A stretch of 64,000 nt of DNA from Allobosea sp. Root483D1. Lineage in GTDB: Bacteria > Pseudomonadota > Alphaproteobacteria > Rhizobiales > Beijerinckiaceae. Numbering within the stretch: position 1 is the first letter of the stretch; the number at the start of each line of letters is the position of its first letter. Location of the stretch: NCBI RefSeq assembly GCF_001429505.1, contig NZ_LMJW01000019.1, positions 194 to 64,193 on the forward strand. Reading direction: 5' to 3'. Below the pieces are notes generated by a model. That model was not told the origin of the DNA. It did not search any database and worked only from the letters and a program-made list of their open reading frames with translations. This document shows positions 27,329-35,816 of the stretch, piece by piece. The position numbers and the translations under genes are program-made.

Positions 27329-27724
27329 CTAAGGGCTGAGACTGCCTGCCGTCGTGCCCGGCAATGGCAGGGGCCGGACCGCATGGATCCCGCGCTCCGT
27401 CACGATGCGCGTATAGGCTTCGGCCGCGCATTCATTTCGCGTCGCCCGGTGCCAGAGCTCCTGCCAGCTCCTCGGGGCGAACATCACCAGCGTATGCCGG
27501 AACGAGCCGCCCTCGCGTTCGAGGACGCAGGCGCAAGCCGCCGTCTCGACGATGTCGGTGGCCTGAGCGCGACAGTGCTGATGCGCGGCGCGGTCGTCGC
27601 GCGCCTCCCGCTCCCCTTCGTAGAGAACGCCGGTCGCCAGCACGGCGAAAAGCAGCACGGGCAGGCTCCACAGCAGCCGGCCGCCTGCAGGCGAGGTCTC
27701 ACGCTCCTGCTGGACCTGGCTCAT
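27329..27724 (-). CDS. Single-span hypothetical protein
   Basis: A 131-residue protein with one transmembrane helix near residues 17-34 (LLWSLPVLLFAVLATGVLY) and a C-terminal region carrying a cysteine cluster (TAACACVLE) and an aromatic helix (PRSWQELWHRAT). The topology suggests a periplasmic C-terminus. No family recognised. It is the gene downstream of the chemoreceptor in the same direction, 99 bases away. Confidence 0.65.
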   Translation of the reverse strand: MSQVQQERETSPAGGRLLWSLPVLLFAVLATGVLYEGEREARDDRAAHQHCRAQATDIVETAACACVLEREGGSFRHTLVMFAPRSWQELWHRATRNECAAEAYTRIVTERGIHAVRPLPLPGTTAGSLSP

Positions 27725-27823
27725 GGTGGGGTCTCGTCCGTCATCTCATTTCCGACTCAAGCGACGCGATGGGACACGGCAGCGGGCGGCGTTCACGGCG
27801 CAGCCCGCTGCCTCCCGTCATGC

Positions 27824-29704
27824 TCAGGCCGAGCGGGCCATCGGCTCCGGACGCACGACGCTGAGACGCGTGGAGCCCTGCTCGCCACCGATCCTGAAGG
27901 TCGCGACCAGCCCGTTGAGTCGCTGGATCTGGTCCGAGAGCGAGGTCGCCGAGGCGGCGCTCTCCTCGGCCAACGCCGCGTTCTGCTGGGTCATCTCGTC
28001 CATATGGGCGACGGTCTGGCTCATCTCGTCGATGCCGTTCGCCTGCTCGGCGGAAGCCGTCGAGATGTCGGAGACCGTGGCCGAGACGCGCTTCGACGCC
28101 TCGACGATTCGGCCGAGCACCTCGCCCGCCTCCCTGACCAGGCTGACGCCCTGATCGACCTTGGCACCCGATTCGTTGATCAGGGCGGTGATATCCTTCG
28201 CGGCCACGCTGGAGCGCTGCGCCAAGGTACGGACCTCGGAGGCGACGACCGCAAAGCCCTTGCCGGCATCGCCGGCCCGGGCCGCTTCGACCGCCGCGTT
28301 GAGCGCCAGCAGATTGGTCTGGAAGGCGATCTCGTCGATCACAGAGGTGATGTCGGAGATCTTGCGCGAGGCTTGCTCGATCTGCGTCATCGCCTCGATC
28401 GCACTGCCGACGATCGCGCCGCCCTGCACCGCGATTTGGGTCGCCTCGCCGGCCAGCGCCGCAGCCTGCCGCGACGAGCTGGCCGAGGCCTTGACCGAGG
28501 CTGCCAGCTCCTCGGTCGTCGCCGCAGTCTCCTCCAGCGAGGAGGCCTGCTCCTCGGTGCGCTTGGAGAGATCGTCGGCGCCCATGTTGATCTCGCGCGC
28601 GGCGGTGCCGACGTCCGAGGCCGTGGTCTGGATCGTCTTGACCGTCTCGGCCAGCCGGTTGACGGCGCGGTTGAAGTCGTCGCGCAGCTTCTGATAGTCG
28701 GCCGCGACTTGGTCGCCGATGCGATAGGTCAGGTCGCCCTGCGCCAGCAGGTCGAGCCCATTGGCGAGCAAGGTGACAACCTGCTGCTGCTCCTTGGCGA
28801 GCTTCTCGCGCTCGATCTCGGCGCGGCGCCGTTCCGCTTCGTTCTTTTCGCGCTCGGCGGCGGTCACGCGCTCCTGCTCGCTCGCCTGCGCCTCGAGGCG
28901 CTTCATCTCCAGGCCGTTTTCCTTGAAGACGAGCACGGTCTTGGCCATCAGCCCGACCTCGTCCCGGCGCTGGCTGCTCTCGACAGCGGCATCGAAATCA
29001 CCGCTCGCGAGCTTGTCCATGGCGCCGCGCAGGCGCGCCAGCGGGCCGGTGATGGTCTTTGCCGACATCAGCAGCGCGAGCCCGATGCCGAGCAGGATGC
29101 CGGCGAGGCTCAGCCCCAGCATCAATTTGGTGGTGAAAGCGATATCGCTCCTCATCGCGGCGGACTGGGTGTCGACTTCTTTCAGCACGGTGCTGCTGAG
29201 CGTCACCACGGCCTCTGCCAGCTCGGCGGTCTTGGCATCGGCCCTGTCCATGATCGCCAGCGCCTTGGCGTTCTCGTCGCGGGCTCCCAGAGCAATCGCC
29301 TCGTCGAGCGAATTCTTCATCTCCCTCACGCCGGCGAGCAGGCGGTCGAACTCCGCTTTTTGTTGCGGCTCCTTGGCGGCGGCAGCCGCCAATTGCGCCG
29401 TCGCTCGCTGATAGGATGCGTTCATCTGGGTAATGCCGTCCTGTCCACCCTTCGAACCAGCGGGGTAGGCAATGACTTTATAGGACTGCGCCAGCATGTC
29501 GTTGACACGCCGCGCCGCCCGGCCGGTCTCGAACAGCGCCGGCGGAGCTGTATCGAGCATCTCACTATAGACTGCATCGGCGCGGGCGAGTTCCCGGCTG
29601 ATGAAGACAGACGCCGCCAGGCCGATCAGACCGACGAGGGTGACGGCACCCGCGATCTTGGTGCCGATGCGGATATTGCTCAGGTTGAATGCAGAGTTGG
29701 CCAT
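27824..29704 (-). CDS. Transmembrane methyl-accepting chemotaxis protein
   Basis: A 626-residue receptor: first membrane helix about residues 14-34, periplasmic four-helix sensor (about 35-185), second helix [24 protein letters not shown] linker with [17 protein letters not shown], a second HAMP-like segment ([20 protein letters not shown]) and a signalling domain with tip [20 protein letters not shown]. It passes ligand signals to CheA/CheW. The start MANSAFN is preceded by a long gene-free leader with an intrinsic terminator. No che genes are close. Confidence 0.96.
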   Translation of the reverse strand: MANSAFNLSNIRIGTKIAGAVTLVGLIGLAASVFISRELARADAVYSEMLDTAPPALFETGRAARRVNDMLAQSYKVIAYPAGSKGGQDGITQMNASYQRATAQLAAAAAKEPQQKAEFDRLLAGVREMKNSLDEAIALGARDENAKALAIMDRADAKTAELAEAVVTLSSTVLKEVDTQSAAMRSDIAFTTKLMLGLSLAGILLGIGLALLMSAKTITGPLARLRGAMDKLASGDFDAAVESSQRRDEVGLMAKTVLVFKENGLEMKRLEAQASEQERVTAAEREKNEAERRRAEIEREKLAKEQQQVVTLLANGLDLLAQGDLTYRIGDQVAADYQKLRDDFNRAVNRLAETVKTIQTTASDVGTAAREINMGADDLSKRTEEQASSLEETAATTEELAASVKASASSSRQAAALAGEATQIAVQGGAIVGSAIEAMTQIEQASRKISDITSVIDEIAFQTNLLALNAAVEAARAGDAGKGFAVVASEVRTLAQRSSVAAKDITALINESGAKVDQGVSLVREAGEVLGRIVEASKRVSATVSDISTASAEQANGIDEMSQTVAHMDEMTQQNAALAEESAASATSLSDQIQRLNGLVATFRIGGEQGSTRLSVVRPEPMARSA

Positions 29705-29781
29705 GATTTCCCGCGCCCAGAACGACGATGAAAAAACCTGTGCCGTCAAAGTAAAAAAATAGAAAACGATTCAGAATACGC

Positions 29782-29823
29782 AAAAAAAATCCCGCCATCA
29801 GCGGGGGGTGCTGATAGCGGGAT
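29782..29823 (-). terminator. Intrinsic terminator upstream of chemoreceptor
   Basis: On the minus strand ATCCCGC-x-ATCAGC pairs with GCTGAT-x-GCGGGAT around a C-rich loop and is followed at once by eight T residues. The pattern is a textbook Rho-independent terminator. It lies 78 bases before the chemoreceptor start, so it either ends an upstream short RNA or attenuates the receptor mRNA. Confidence 0.8.
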
Positions 29824-29948
29824 CGATATAGACCTTGAGATCTCCATCGAAGAACGATGAAAATTCAAACACAACTAGATCATAGGTCATTTTGACTGTG
29901 ACGTGACGGGAGGCCTCACGTCGTCAGCCAAATCAAGGGGAGGTACTT

Positions 29949-30015
29949 GGTAAGCTGAAATTCCGCATCTCCAGCGCGTCGCCCACGCCCTGGAGAGGTG
30001 TAGCCCCAGCTTACC
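29949..30015 (-). ncRNA. Candidate structured RNA element
   Basis: Three nested stems: GGTAAGCTG/CAGCTTACC (9 bp, exact), TCTCCAG/CTGGAGA (7 bp, exact) and GCGT/ACGC (4 bp) stacked on it across a single C-C mismatch. The strand is set by the terminator downstream at 29823. It matches no RNA family I can name. A competing reading is a 62-codon frame (29916-30104) that covers the same bases. Confidence 0.4.
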
Positions 30016-30445
30016 GATTCGATCCTCGGCCAAAGCGCGCCGGTCCGATATCCGAAAAGCGAAAGCATCTGTCCGGAAAGCGTAATCCGATACCTGCCCC
30101 GCACTGCGACCGCTCTGCCGTGATGCGAAAATCACAGACGCGTGGACGGAAGGAAGCACCGGATATGCGTATGCCCCTGGCGCCGGCCCGGTATTGCGCC
30201 GCCGACCCCGCCGCGACTCAGCTTGCCTCACCGAACCAGGAGCAGCCGATCGACAGGCCACAACCGGATAAGAAAAATCCCTTATAGCTCTCAAAAAGAG
30301 AGGAAAATTCTCTTCTCCTGCCTGGAGCCGGTCAAAATCCCTCGCTGCCGCGATACCGCCATTTTTATCTCGGGATACGACTAAAGTCGCTCGCCCCGAC
30401 ATTGTGGCCGCACGGATCGTGCGGCGAAGAAGCAGTGAAGGTTGC

Positions 30446-31453
30446 ATGACGCAGCAGGGGCGCGCGCACTATCCAGCCGACGCAGAGCAGGATGACTTGC
30501 TGGCGCGTCATAATCAGTTCGAAACCGATAATGCTACCGCCGCCTGCCGGCAGACGATCCTCTTCGAGCGCCAGGATTTTCTCGAACCGCTCGATCGGGA
30601 GGAGCCTTTTCGCATGTCGATCAACTCCGTGTTGCTCGACGATATCCGCATCAGCGCCGTGAAGACCAGCGGCCACCGCGTGCGTCTTGTCGAGGACGAG
30701 AACGTCACCCTGCTGCTGCCCTGGACCGGAACAATCGAGACCGACGACATCGGCCGTCGGATCACCGCGAATACGGAATCGATGCTGATTCCGACGCCGG
30801 GAGCACGCACCACCGTCTGCGAGCCGGGCTATCTTGGGCTCGTGGTCCAGCTTCCGCTGACGCGGCTGCGCAGCGCCGCTGCGCTCAACCCCGACGACCG
30901 CTGGCGCCCGGACGGACAGGCGCCGGGGCTGATGAGCGTCACCGCCGGGCAGGGTGCCGCGCTCGGCCGCCATCTGCGCCATCTCGCCTACGAGCTCGAC
31001 CAGCCGGATACGCTGCTCGTGGCACGCGGCGCCGCCAACGCCGCGGCGCTGATGGTGACCGAGCTGCTCGGCTCCGCCTGGCAGGCGGGGGCGGCAGGCT
31101 CCGAACAGAGCGTCAGGTCGGCCGGCATGGCCCAGGTCGCGCTCGCCGAAGAGATCATGCGCGCGAAATCCGACGACGCGCTCTCGATCACGGCGCTCGC
31201 CGCCAGGGTCGGCGTCAGCACCCGATCGCTGCAGCTCGCCTTCCGCCAGTATCGCGGGGTCGGGCCGCGCCAGATCCTCGAGGATTTCCGCCTCGACGCC
31301 GCCCATGCCAGGCTGTTCGCCGCCGCGCCCGGGGACAACGTCACGCGGATCGCGCTCGATTGCGGCGTCACTCATCTCGGCCGCTTCGCCACGCGCTACC
31401 GCACCCGTTTCGGCGAGACGCCGCTGGCGACCTTGCGCCGCCGCCGGAGCTGA
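30446..31453 (+). CDS. AraC-family transcriptional regulator
   Basis: A 335-residue regulator. The N-terminal half (to about 215) is an AraC-binding-like beta domain of the kind seen in cupin-type regulators (NVTLLLPWTGTIETDDI); residues 230-335 are the double helix-turn-helix with SITALAARVGVSTRSLQLAF and VTRIALDCGVTHLGRFATRY. GAAGG precedes the ATG at 30446; another in-frame start lies 42 bases upstream. Converges on the GST gene, 15 bases apart. Target genes unknown. Confidence 0.92.
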   Translation: MTQQGRAHYPADAEQDDLLARHNQFETDNATAACRQTILFERQDFLEPLDREEPFRMSINSVLLDDIRISAVKTSGHRVRLVEDENVTLLLPWTGTIETDDIGRRITANTESMLIPTPGARTTVCEPGYLGLVVQLPLTRLRSAAALNPDDRWRPDGQAPGLMSVTAGQGAALGRHLRHLAYELDQPDTLLVARGAANAAALMVTELLGSAWQAGAAGSEQSVRSAGMAQVALAEEIMRAKSDDALSITALAARVGVSTRSLQLAFRQYRGVGPRQILEDFRLDAAHARLFAAAPGDNVTRIALDCGVTHLGRFATRYRTRFGETPLATLRRRRS

Positions 31454-31468
31454 CGGAGCCGCGGCGCG

Positions 31469-32098
31469 CTATCCCGGCTGCACGCTGGCGAAGGCTTCGG
31501 CAATCCGCTGCGGCGCCGCCGGGCGGGCATACATGCGCTCGAGATAGCGCTGCAGCCGCGGGAAGCCGTCGAGCAATCCCACCTCGTTCGCCCAGTCCAT
31601 CAGATAGGCGGTGACACAGTCGGTAGCCCCCATCTTGTCGCCGACGATGAAGTCGCGACCCTCCATATGGGCTTCCAGCACGGCCGCCATGCGCCGGAAC
31701 TCCTCGCTGGCCAGCACGATGTCCTGCGGCAGCCGCTGCTCCTCGGGATAGAGGAAGCTGTGCTTGGTGATGCGCCAGAGCGGCTGCTCCAGCTCGGTCA
31801 TCGCGAACAGGATCCAGCGATAGGCCTGCGCCCGCTCGTCGAGATCATCCGGCAGCAGGCGCTTCTCCGGGAATTTCTCGGCCAGATAGAGGATGATCGC
31901 CGCCGATTCCGGCAGGACATTGTCGCCGTCGACCAGCACCGGCAGCTTGCCGGCCGGGTTGATCGCCAGGAATTCCGGCGTCTGCGCCTCGCCGCCGAGC
32001 AGGTCGACATGGATATAGTCGAACGGCACGCCGAGTTCCTTCAGGCCCCACAGGGCACGCAGCGTCCGCGTCGGCCCGAAGCCATAGAGCTTCATCAT
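31469..32098 (-). CDS. Glutathione S-transferase
   Basis: A 209-residue cytosolic GST. The thioredoxin-like N-domain (MKLYGFGPTRTLRALWGLKE, glutathione-binding NPAGKLPVL and PESAAIILYLAEKF) is followed by the helical C-domain with the GDKMGATDCVTAYLMDW hydrophobic-core motif. It conjugates glutathione to electrophiles or acts as peroxidase. AGGAGAG precedes the start. A TetR-type palindrome overlaps the promoter-proximal leader. Confidence 0.94.
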   Translation of the reverse strand: MMKLYGFGPTRTLRALWGLKELGVPFDYIHVDLLGGEAQTPEFLAINPAGKLPVLVDGDNVLPESAAIILYLAEKFPEKRLLPDDLDERAQAYRWILFAMTELEQPLWRITKHSFLYPEEQRLPQDIVLASEEFRRMAAVLEAHMEGRDFIVGDKMGATDCVTAYLMDWANEVGLLDGFPRLQRYLERMYARPAAPQRIAEAFASVQPG

Positions 32099-32421
32099 CG
32101 CTCTCTCCTATACATACCGATTGGTTTGTATTGACGGCACTCCGACTGACAACCTCTGTCAGCATTCTCGATCGCGGCCTCCGGCAACGCCATCATCGCG
32201 CCACCATCGCGGCTAGTTTGACGCCTTCCTTCAGCTGCTGACACGGACAAGCGCTGGTTGCTGCGATCCTGAGTTCGAAAAGAGGGCCGACTGAGGAGGA
32301 GAACCGGAACAATTGACATCGTCGAAACGTAGAATGTTGATATCAACTCAATAAGCGCGCATCGAACACAGCCGATGCGCGGACCGGACATGCCCCCTTG
32401 GGGGTGCAAGAGGAGACGACC
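32099..32421. other. Divergent control region, GST and VOC genes
   Basis: A 323-base gap between the divergently read GST and VOC genes. Near the GST start is the TetR-type palindrome described separately. The centre (32320-32350) is AT-rich (ATGTTGATATCAACTC, itself palindromic around GATATC) and is a likely promoter zone for the VOC gene. Confidence 0.45.
32110..32131. promoter_or_regulatory. TetR-type palindromic operator before GST
   Basis: ATACATACCGATTGGT then TTGTAT: the outer ATACA.ACC and GGT.TGTAT halves are exact inverted repeats, with ambiguity at four positions only. It lies 11 bases upstream of the GST start, overlapping the leader. The layout matches TetR/AcrR operators; no tetR gene is adjacent. 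Confidence 0.6.
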
Positions 32422-32874
32422 ATGAAAATCGTGACCAGCCTGAGCTTCCGTGGCCAGTGCCGCGAGGCGTTCGAGTTCTACGCCAAGGTCCTCGGCGGCA
32501 AGATCACCGCTGCCATGCCCTATGGCGATGCGCCGCCCGGCATGGGCATGCCGGACACTGACGGCAAGTACAAGACCTGGCTTATGCATTGCTGGCTCGA
32601 GGTCGGTGACCAGGCGCTGATGGGCGCCGACATGGATGTCGACTGGGCCCAGAATATCGACAAGCCCAAGAACGGCTTCGACGTCACCCTGCACACCAAT
32701 GACAAGGCGGAAGGCCAGCGCTGGTTCGATCAGCTCGCCGACGGCGGCAAGACCGTGATGCCGTTCAGCGAGACCTTCTGGTCGCCCGGCTTCGGCTCGC
32801 TCGTCGACAAGTTCGGCGTGCCGTGGATGGTGAACACCATCCCGACCGGCGACTGGAAGCCACCGCAGGGCTGA
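32422..32874 (+). CDS. VOC-family (PhnB-like) protein
   Basis: A 150-residue vicinal-oxygen-chelate fold protein of the PhnB/YjdN group. Family marks are FRGQCREAFEFYAKVLGGKI at the start, a Met-rich loop PPGMGMPDTDG, and the end FWSPGFGSLVDKFGVPWMVN. Such proteins are small metal-binding enzymes or binding proteins of unknown substrate. An AGGAG site precedes the start by six bases. Confidence 0.92.
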   Translation: MKIVTSLSFRGQCREAFEFYAKVLGGKITAAMPYGDAPPGMGMPDTDGKYKTWLMHCWLEVGDQALMGADMDVDWAQNIDKPKNGFDVTLHTNDKAEGQRWFDQLADGGKTVMPFSETFWSPGFGSLVDKFGVPWMVNTIPTGDWKPPQG

Positions 32875-32993
32875 TCGCTCGGGCTCGAACACCCATTGAG
32901 AAGGCGGCCGGGCATAAGCTCCGGCCGCCCGGGCGTGGTCGTGGCGCGCCGCTGCTGATAGGGAGAGCCCGATCAGCAAAAGGCCGTGACCTC

Positions 32994-33641
32994 ATGACCG
33001 CCCGTTTCACCGAGACCCTCCGCCTCGCCAGCCAGCCGGCCTGGTCGCAATCCGTCGGCCACCGCTTCGTCACTGAGTTGCTCGATGGCACGGTCTCCGA
33101 CGCGGTCATGGGCCGCTACCTGATCCAGGATCACCGCTTCCTCGACAGCTTCCTGACGCTGCTGGGCGCCGCGCTCGCCAGCTCCGATAGCTTTGAGGCA
33201 CGCATCCGCTTCGGGCGCTTCATCGGCATGGTCAGCGGCGAGGAGAACACCTATTTCCTGCGCTCCTTCGCGGCGCTCGGCGTCAGCGAGCAGGAGCGAA
33301 TAGCGCCTGCCGATAGCAAGCCCACCGCCGGCTTCAAGGCAATCATGCGCGAAGCCGCCGCGACGCGTTCCTACGCCGCCGCCCTCTCCGTGTTGGTGGT
33401 GGCCGAATGGCTCTACCTCGACTGGGCCCAGCAGGCGTCGCAGCCACTCCCGGCGAACTTCGTCCATGCCGAATGGATCACGCTGCACGACAATCCCGAC
33501 TTCCGCGATTTCGTCGGCTTCCTGCGGGCCGAGCTCGACCGCGTCGGCCCGGGAGAAGCGGAAACAAGCCGGGACTTCTTCCTGCGCACCGTCGCGCTGG
33601 AGAAGGCGTTCTTCGACGCGGCCTATGACGGCGAGGCCTGA
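32994..33641 (+). CDS. TenA-family protein, Cys-less type
   Basis: A 215-residue TenA/thiaminase-II fold protein. Recognised segments are GRYLIQDHRFLDSFLTLLGA, RSYAAALSVLVVAEWLYLDW and the C-terminal EKAFFDAAYDGEA. TenA hydrolyses aminopyrimidine products of thiamin breakdown so that HMP can be salvaged. The catalytic Cys found in the classical TenA_C class is missing (LVVAEWLY instead), which fits the TenA_E class. It lies upstream of, and so outside, the TPP riboswitch that controls the transporter. Confidence 0.88.
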   Translation: MTARFTETLRLASQPAWSQSVGHRFVTELLDGTVSDAVMGRYLIQDHRFLDSFLTLLGAALASSDSFEARIRFGRFIGMVSGEENTYFLRSFAALGVSEQERIAPADSKPTAGFKAIMREAAATRSYAAALSVLVVAEWLYLDWAQQASQPLPANFVHAEWITLHDNPDFRDFVGFLRAELDRVGPGEAETSRDFFLRTVALEKAFFDAAYDGEA

Positions 33642-33702
33642 CCGGCTCCGTCTCGCCTGAGGCAGACGTGACAGGCAGGGGCCGCTCTGTCACAAGGGCG
33701 AT

Positions 33703-33788
33703 CGAGAGACGGGGGCGTTCGCCGCAAGGCGAGCTGAGAAGCACCCTTCGAACCTGAACCAGATCATGCTGGCGGAGGGAGTCGCTCG
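33703..33788 (+). promoter_or_regulatory. TPP riboswitch (THI element)
   Basis: The aptamer has the invariant parts of the thi-box: GCTGAGA followed by ACCC, then GAACCTGA, CAGATCATGCTGGCG and GGAGGGA. A P1 stem pairs 33703-33710 (CGAGAGAC) with 33781-33788 (GTCGCTCG) with one mismatch. It precedes the transporter permease, so thiamin pyrophosphate should shut that gene off. Confidence 0.93.
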
Positions 33789-33820
33789 GGGCAGCCTCGT
33801 CAGCGCTTATCCCCGCGCCC

Positions 33821-33838
33821 GCCTTCCACCGGAAAGGC
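33821..33838 (+). promoter_or_regulatory. SD-covering hairpin, riboswitch output
   Basis: GCCTTCC pairs with GGAAAGGC around a short loop with one mismatch. GGAAAGG is the ribosome site for the TTG start at 33844, six bases on. The stem suggests translational control by the TPP aptamer just upstream. Confidence 0.5.
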
Positions 33839-33843
33839 GAGCC

Positions 33844-34638
33844 TTGACGACGCACGGCGCGACAGAGCGGAGAGGACCTTCCGCAAGGCCGGTGATGGCC
33901 GCGCTCGCTCCGGCCCTGCGCACCATCCTCGTCCTGCTTCTGGCCTGGCAAAGCGCGATCTGGCTGTTCCAGCCGCCGCGCTACATCCTGCCCTCGCCGC
34001 TCGACGTCGCTCTCGCCTTCCAGCGCCAGCCCGGCTTCCTCGCCAGTCACAGCCTGACCACCATGGCCGAAATCGCGCTCGGCTTCGCGCTCGGCTCGCT
34101 GTTCGGGGCGCTGACGGCGCTCGCCATCGTGGCGCTGCCGCGGCTCGGGCGCCTGCTCTGGCCGGTGCTGCTCGTGCTGCAGTCCTTCCCGGTCTTCGTC
34201 ATCGCACCGCTTTTGGTCGTCTGGTTCGGCTTCGGCATGGGCTCGAAGGTGATCATGGCGACGATCATCATCTTCTTCCCGGTCGCCTCCGCCTTCGCCG
34301 ACGGCCTGCGCCGGACCGACCCCGAGCTGATCGACGCCACCGCGCTGACCTCGGCGACGCATTGGCAGACGCTGCGCTATGTCCGCCTGCCGCTCGCCAT
34401 GCCCGCTTTGCTCACCGGCCTGCGCGTCGCTGCCCCGCTGGCCCCGCTCGGCGCCGTGATCGGCGAATGGGTCGGCTCCTCGGCCGGGCTCGGCTTCGTC
34501 ATGGTCCAGGCCAATGCCCGCATGCAGACCGACACGGTTTTCGCCGCGATGACGGTGCTCGCCGTGCTCAGCCTGGTTCTGCGCCATCTCGTCGATGCGC
34601 TCGGCCCGCGCCTCATTCCCTGGGCGGGCGAACAATGA
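33844..34638 (+). CDS. thiX: HMP/thiamin-precursor ABC transporter permease
   Basis: A 264-residue binding-protein-dependent permease with six hydrophobic helices (ILVLLLAWQSAIWLF first) and the EAA loop ELIDATALTSATHWQTLRYV that docks an ATPase. Placed in the ThiX group because of the TPP riboswitch and the following NMT1-type binding protein. The longest frame begins inside the aptamer; I use the TTG at 33844 preceded by GGAAAGG, though the ATG at 33895 is possible. Its stop overlaps a 15-codon mini-frame where an ATPase gene would be expected. Confidence 0.88.
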   Translation: MTTHGATERRGPSARPVMAALAPALRTILVLLLAWQSAIWLFQPPRYILPSPLDVALAFQRQPGFLASHSLTTMAEIALGFALGSLFGALTALAIVALPRLGRLLWPVLLVLQSFPVFVIAPLLVVWFGFGMGSKVIMATIIIFFPVASAFADGLRRTDPELIDATALTSATHWQTLRYVRLPLAMPALLTGLRVAAPLAPLGAVIGEWVGSSAGLGFVMVQANARMQTDTVFAAMTVLAVLSLVLRHLVDALGPRLIPWAGEQ

Positions 34639-34682
34639 CGCCGCCCCGTTTCAAGCCGATCACGCAGAAGGACTTCGCCTGA
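34635..34682 (+). pseudogene. 15-codon coupled mini-frame, possible ATPase remnant
   Basis: ATGA overlaps the permease stop and TGATG overlaps the binding-protein start, so this 15-residue frame (MTPPRFKPITQKDFA) bridges the two genes by translational coupling on both sides. ThiXYZ systems normally place the ATPase gene in such an operon. The mini-frame could be the fused start and end codons of a deleted thiZ; that is inference from position alone. Confidence 0.35.
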
Positions 34683-35641
34683 TGACCCTACGCGCCCCAA
34701 CCAGACGCGCCCTCATGGCTGCCGGCTTCGCCCTGGCCGCCGGCCTCGCCAGCCCGGCGCGCGCCGCCGACAAGCTCACGGTGATGCTCGAATGGTTCGT
34801 CAACCCGGACCATGCGTCCTTGGTCGTCGCGCAGCAGCTCGGCCTGTTCAAGGAAGCCGGGCTCGAGGTCACTATGGTGCCGCCCTCCGATCCCTCCGCT
34901 GTGCCGCGCCTCGTCGCCGCCGGCCAGGCCGATATCGGCATCCACTACCAGCCCAATCTCTATCTCGACCACGCCGCCGGCATCCCGATCGTCCGCGTCG
35001 GCACCTTGGTCGAGACGCCGCTCAACAGCGTCATCGTCAAGGCCGACGGGCCGATCAAGAGCCTCGCCGATCTCAAGGGCAAGACCATCGGCTATGCCGT
35101 CTCCGGCACAGAGACCACTTTGCTCGGCCAGATGCTGGCCAAGGCGGGCCTCAAGCTCGAAGACGTCAAGCTGGTCAACGTCAACTTCGCACTCTCGGCC
35201 GCGTTGATCAGCGGCCGGGTCGACGCCACCATCGGCGGCTACCGCAATTTCGAGCTGACCCAGCTGAAGCTCGAAGGCCATCCCGGCACCGCCTTCTACC
35301 CCGAGGAGCACGGCGTTCCCGCCTATGACGAGTTGATCCTGATCACGCGCCGCGACGCTATCGGCGACGCCCGCCTGCCGCGCTTCCTCGACGCGATCGA
35401 GAAGGCGGCGCTCTATTTGACCAATCATCCGCAGGAGGCCTGGAAGCTCTTCATCGCGGCCCATCCCGATCTCGACGACGCGCTCAACCGCCAGGCCTGG
35501 ATCGACACGATGCCGCGCTTCGCCAAGCGCCCGCGCGCCCTCGACACCAGCCGCTACGAGCGCTTCGGCGCCTTCCTTGTCGAGCGCGGGCTGATCCAGA
35601 AGGCCCCGGCGCTCGCCGAGATCGCGGGCGAGGTGAAATAG
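34682..35641 (+). CDS. thiY: HMP/thiamin-precursor ABC substrate-binding protein
   Basis: A 319-residue NMT1/THI5-like periplasmic binding protein. A signal peptide (ALMAAGFALAAGLASPARA) is followed by DKLTVMLEWFVNPDHASLVV and the ligand-pocket segment GLEVTMVPPSDPSAVPRLVA. Homologs (ThiY) bind formylaminopyrimidine or HMP for thiamin salvage. It follows the riboswitch-controlled permease; the cognate ATPase is absent from the operon. Confidence 0.92.
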   Translation: MTLRAPTRRALMAAGFALAAGLASPARAADKLTVMLEWFVNPDHASLVVAQQLGLFKEAGLEVTMVPPSDPSAVPRLVAAGQADIGIHYQPNLYLDHAAGIPIVRVGTLVETPLNSVIVKADGPIKSLADLKGKTIGYAVSGTETTLLGQMLAKAGLKLEDVKLVNVNFALSAALISGRVDATIGGYRNFELTQLKLEGHPGTAFYPEEHGVPAYDELILITRRDAIGDARLPRFLDAIEKAALYLTNHPQEAWKLFIAAHPDLDDALNRQAWIDTMPRFAKRPRALDTSRYERFGAFLVERGLIQKAPALAEIAGEVK

Positions 35642-35816
35642 CGGACGGATTGCGGCGGCAGGCCTGTCTGTCGCCGCGCCCTAACCCGCGCCCACATCAG
35701 AGCCGCTCTGTGCTGATGGCTCTGGGTTTGGCGCCGAGCGCGATGCTATGAGCCGACTTCGCAGTTATCGGGCGCCCTCGCCCGGAATCGGAGCTGCGCC
35801 CGGCGAAATCATCCGC

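Larger units (their letters stand above)
29705..30445. other. Gene-free leader with structured element
   Basis: A 741-base stretch between the chemoreceptor and the AraC gene. It contains an AT-rich patch at 29740-29900, an intrinsic terminator on the minus strand (29782-29823) and a nested perfect stem (29949-30015). Open frames here (a 186-codon and a 62-codon frame on the minus strand) lack recognisable domains. A minus-strand transcript ending at the terminator is plausible. Confidence 0.5.

Noticed and set aside
27323..29731. 802-codon plus-strand frame opposite the chemoreceptor
   Set aside because: Shadow of the receptor gene; full of RR, LG and HD runs expected from reversed GC-rich coding DNA.
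29887..30447. 186-codon minus-strand frame in the chemoreceptor leader
   Set aside because: No recognised domain and typical chance composition. Kept only as an alternative to the RNA reading, together with the 62-codon frame at 29916-30104.
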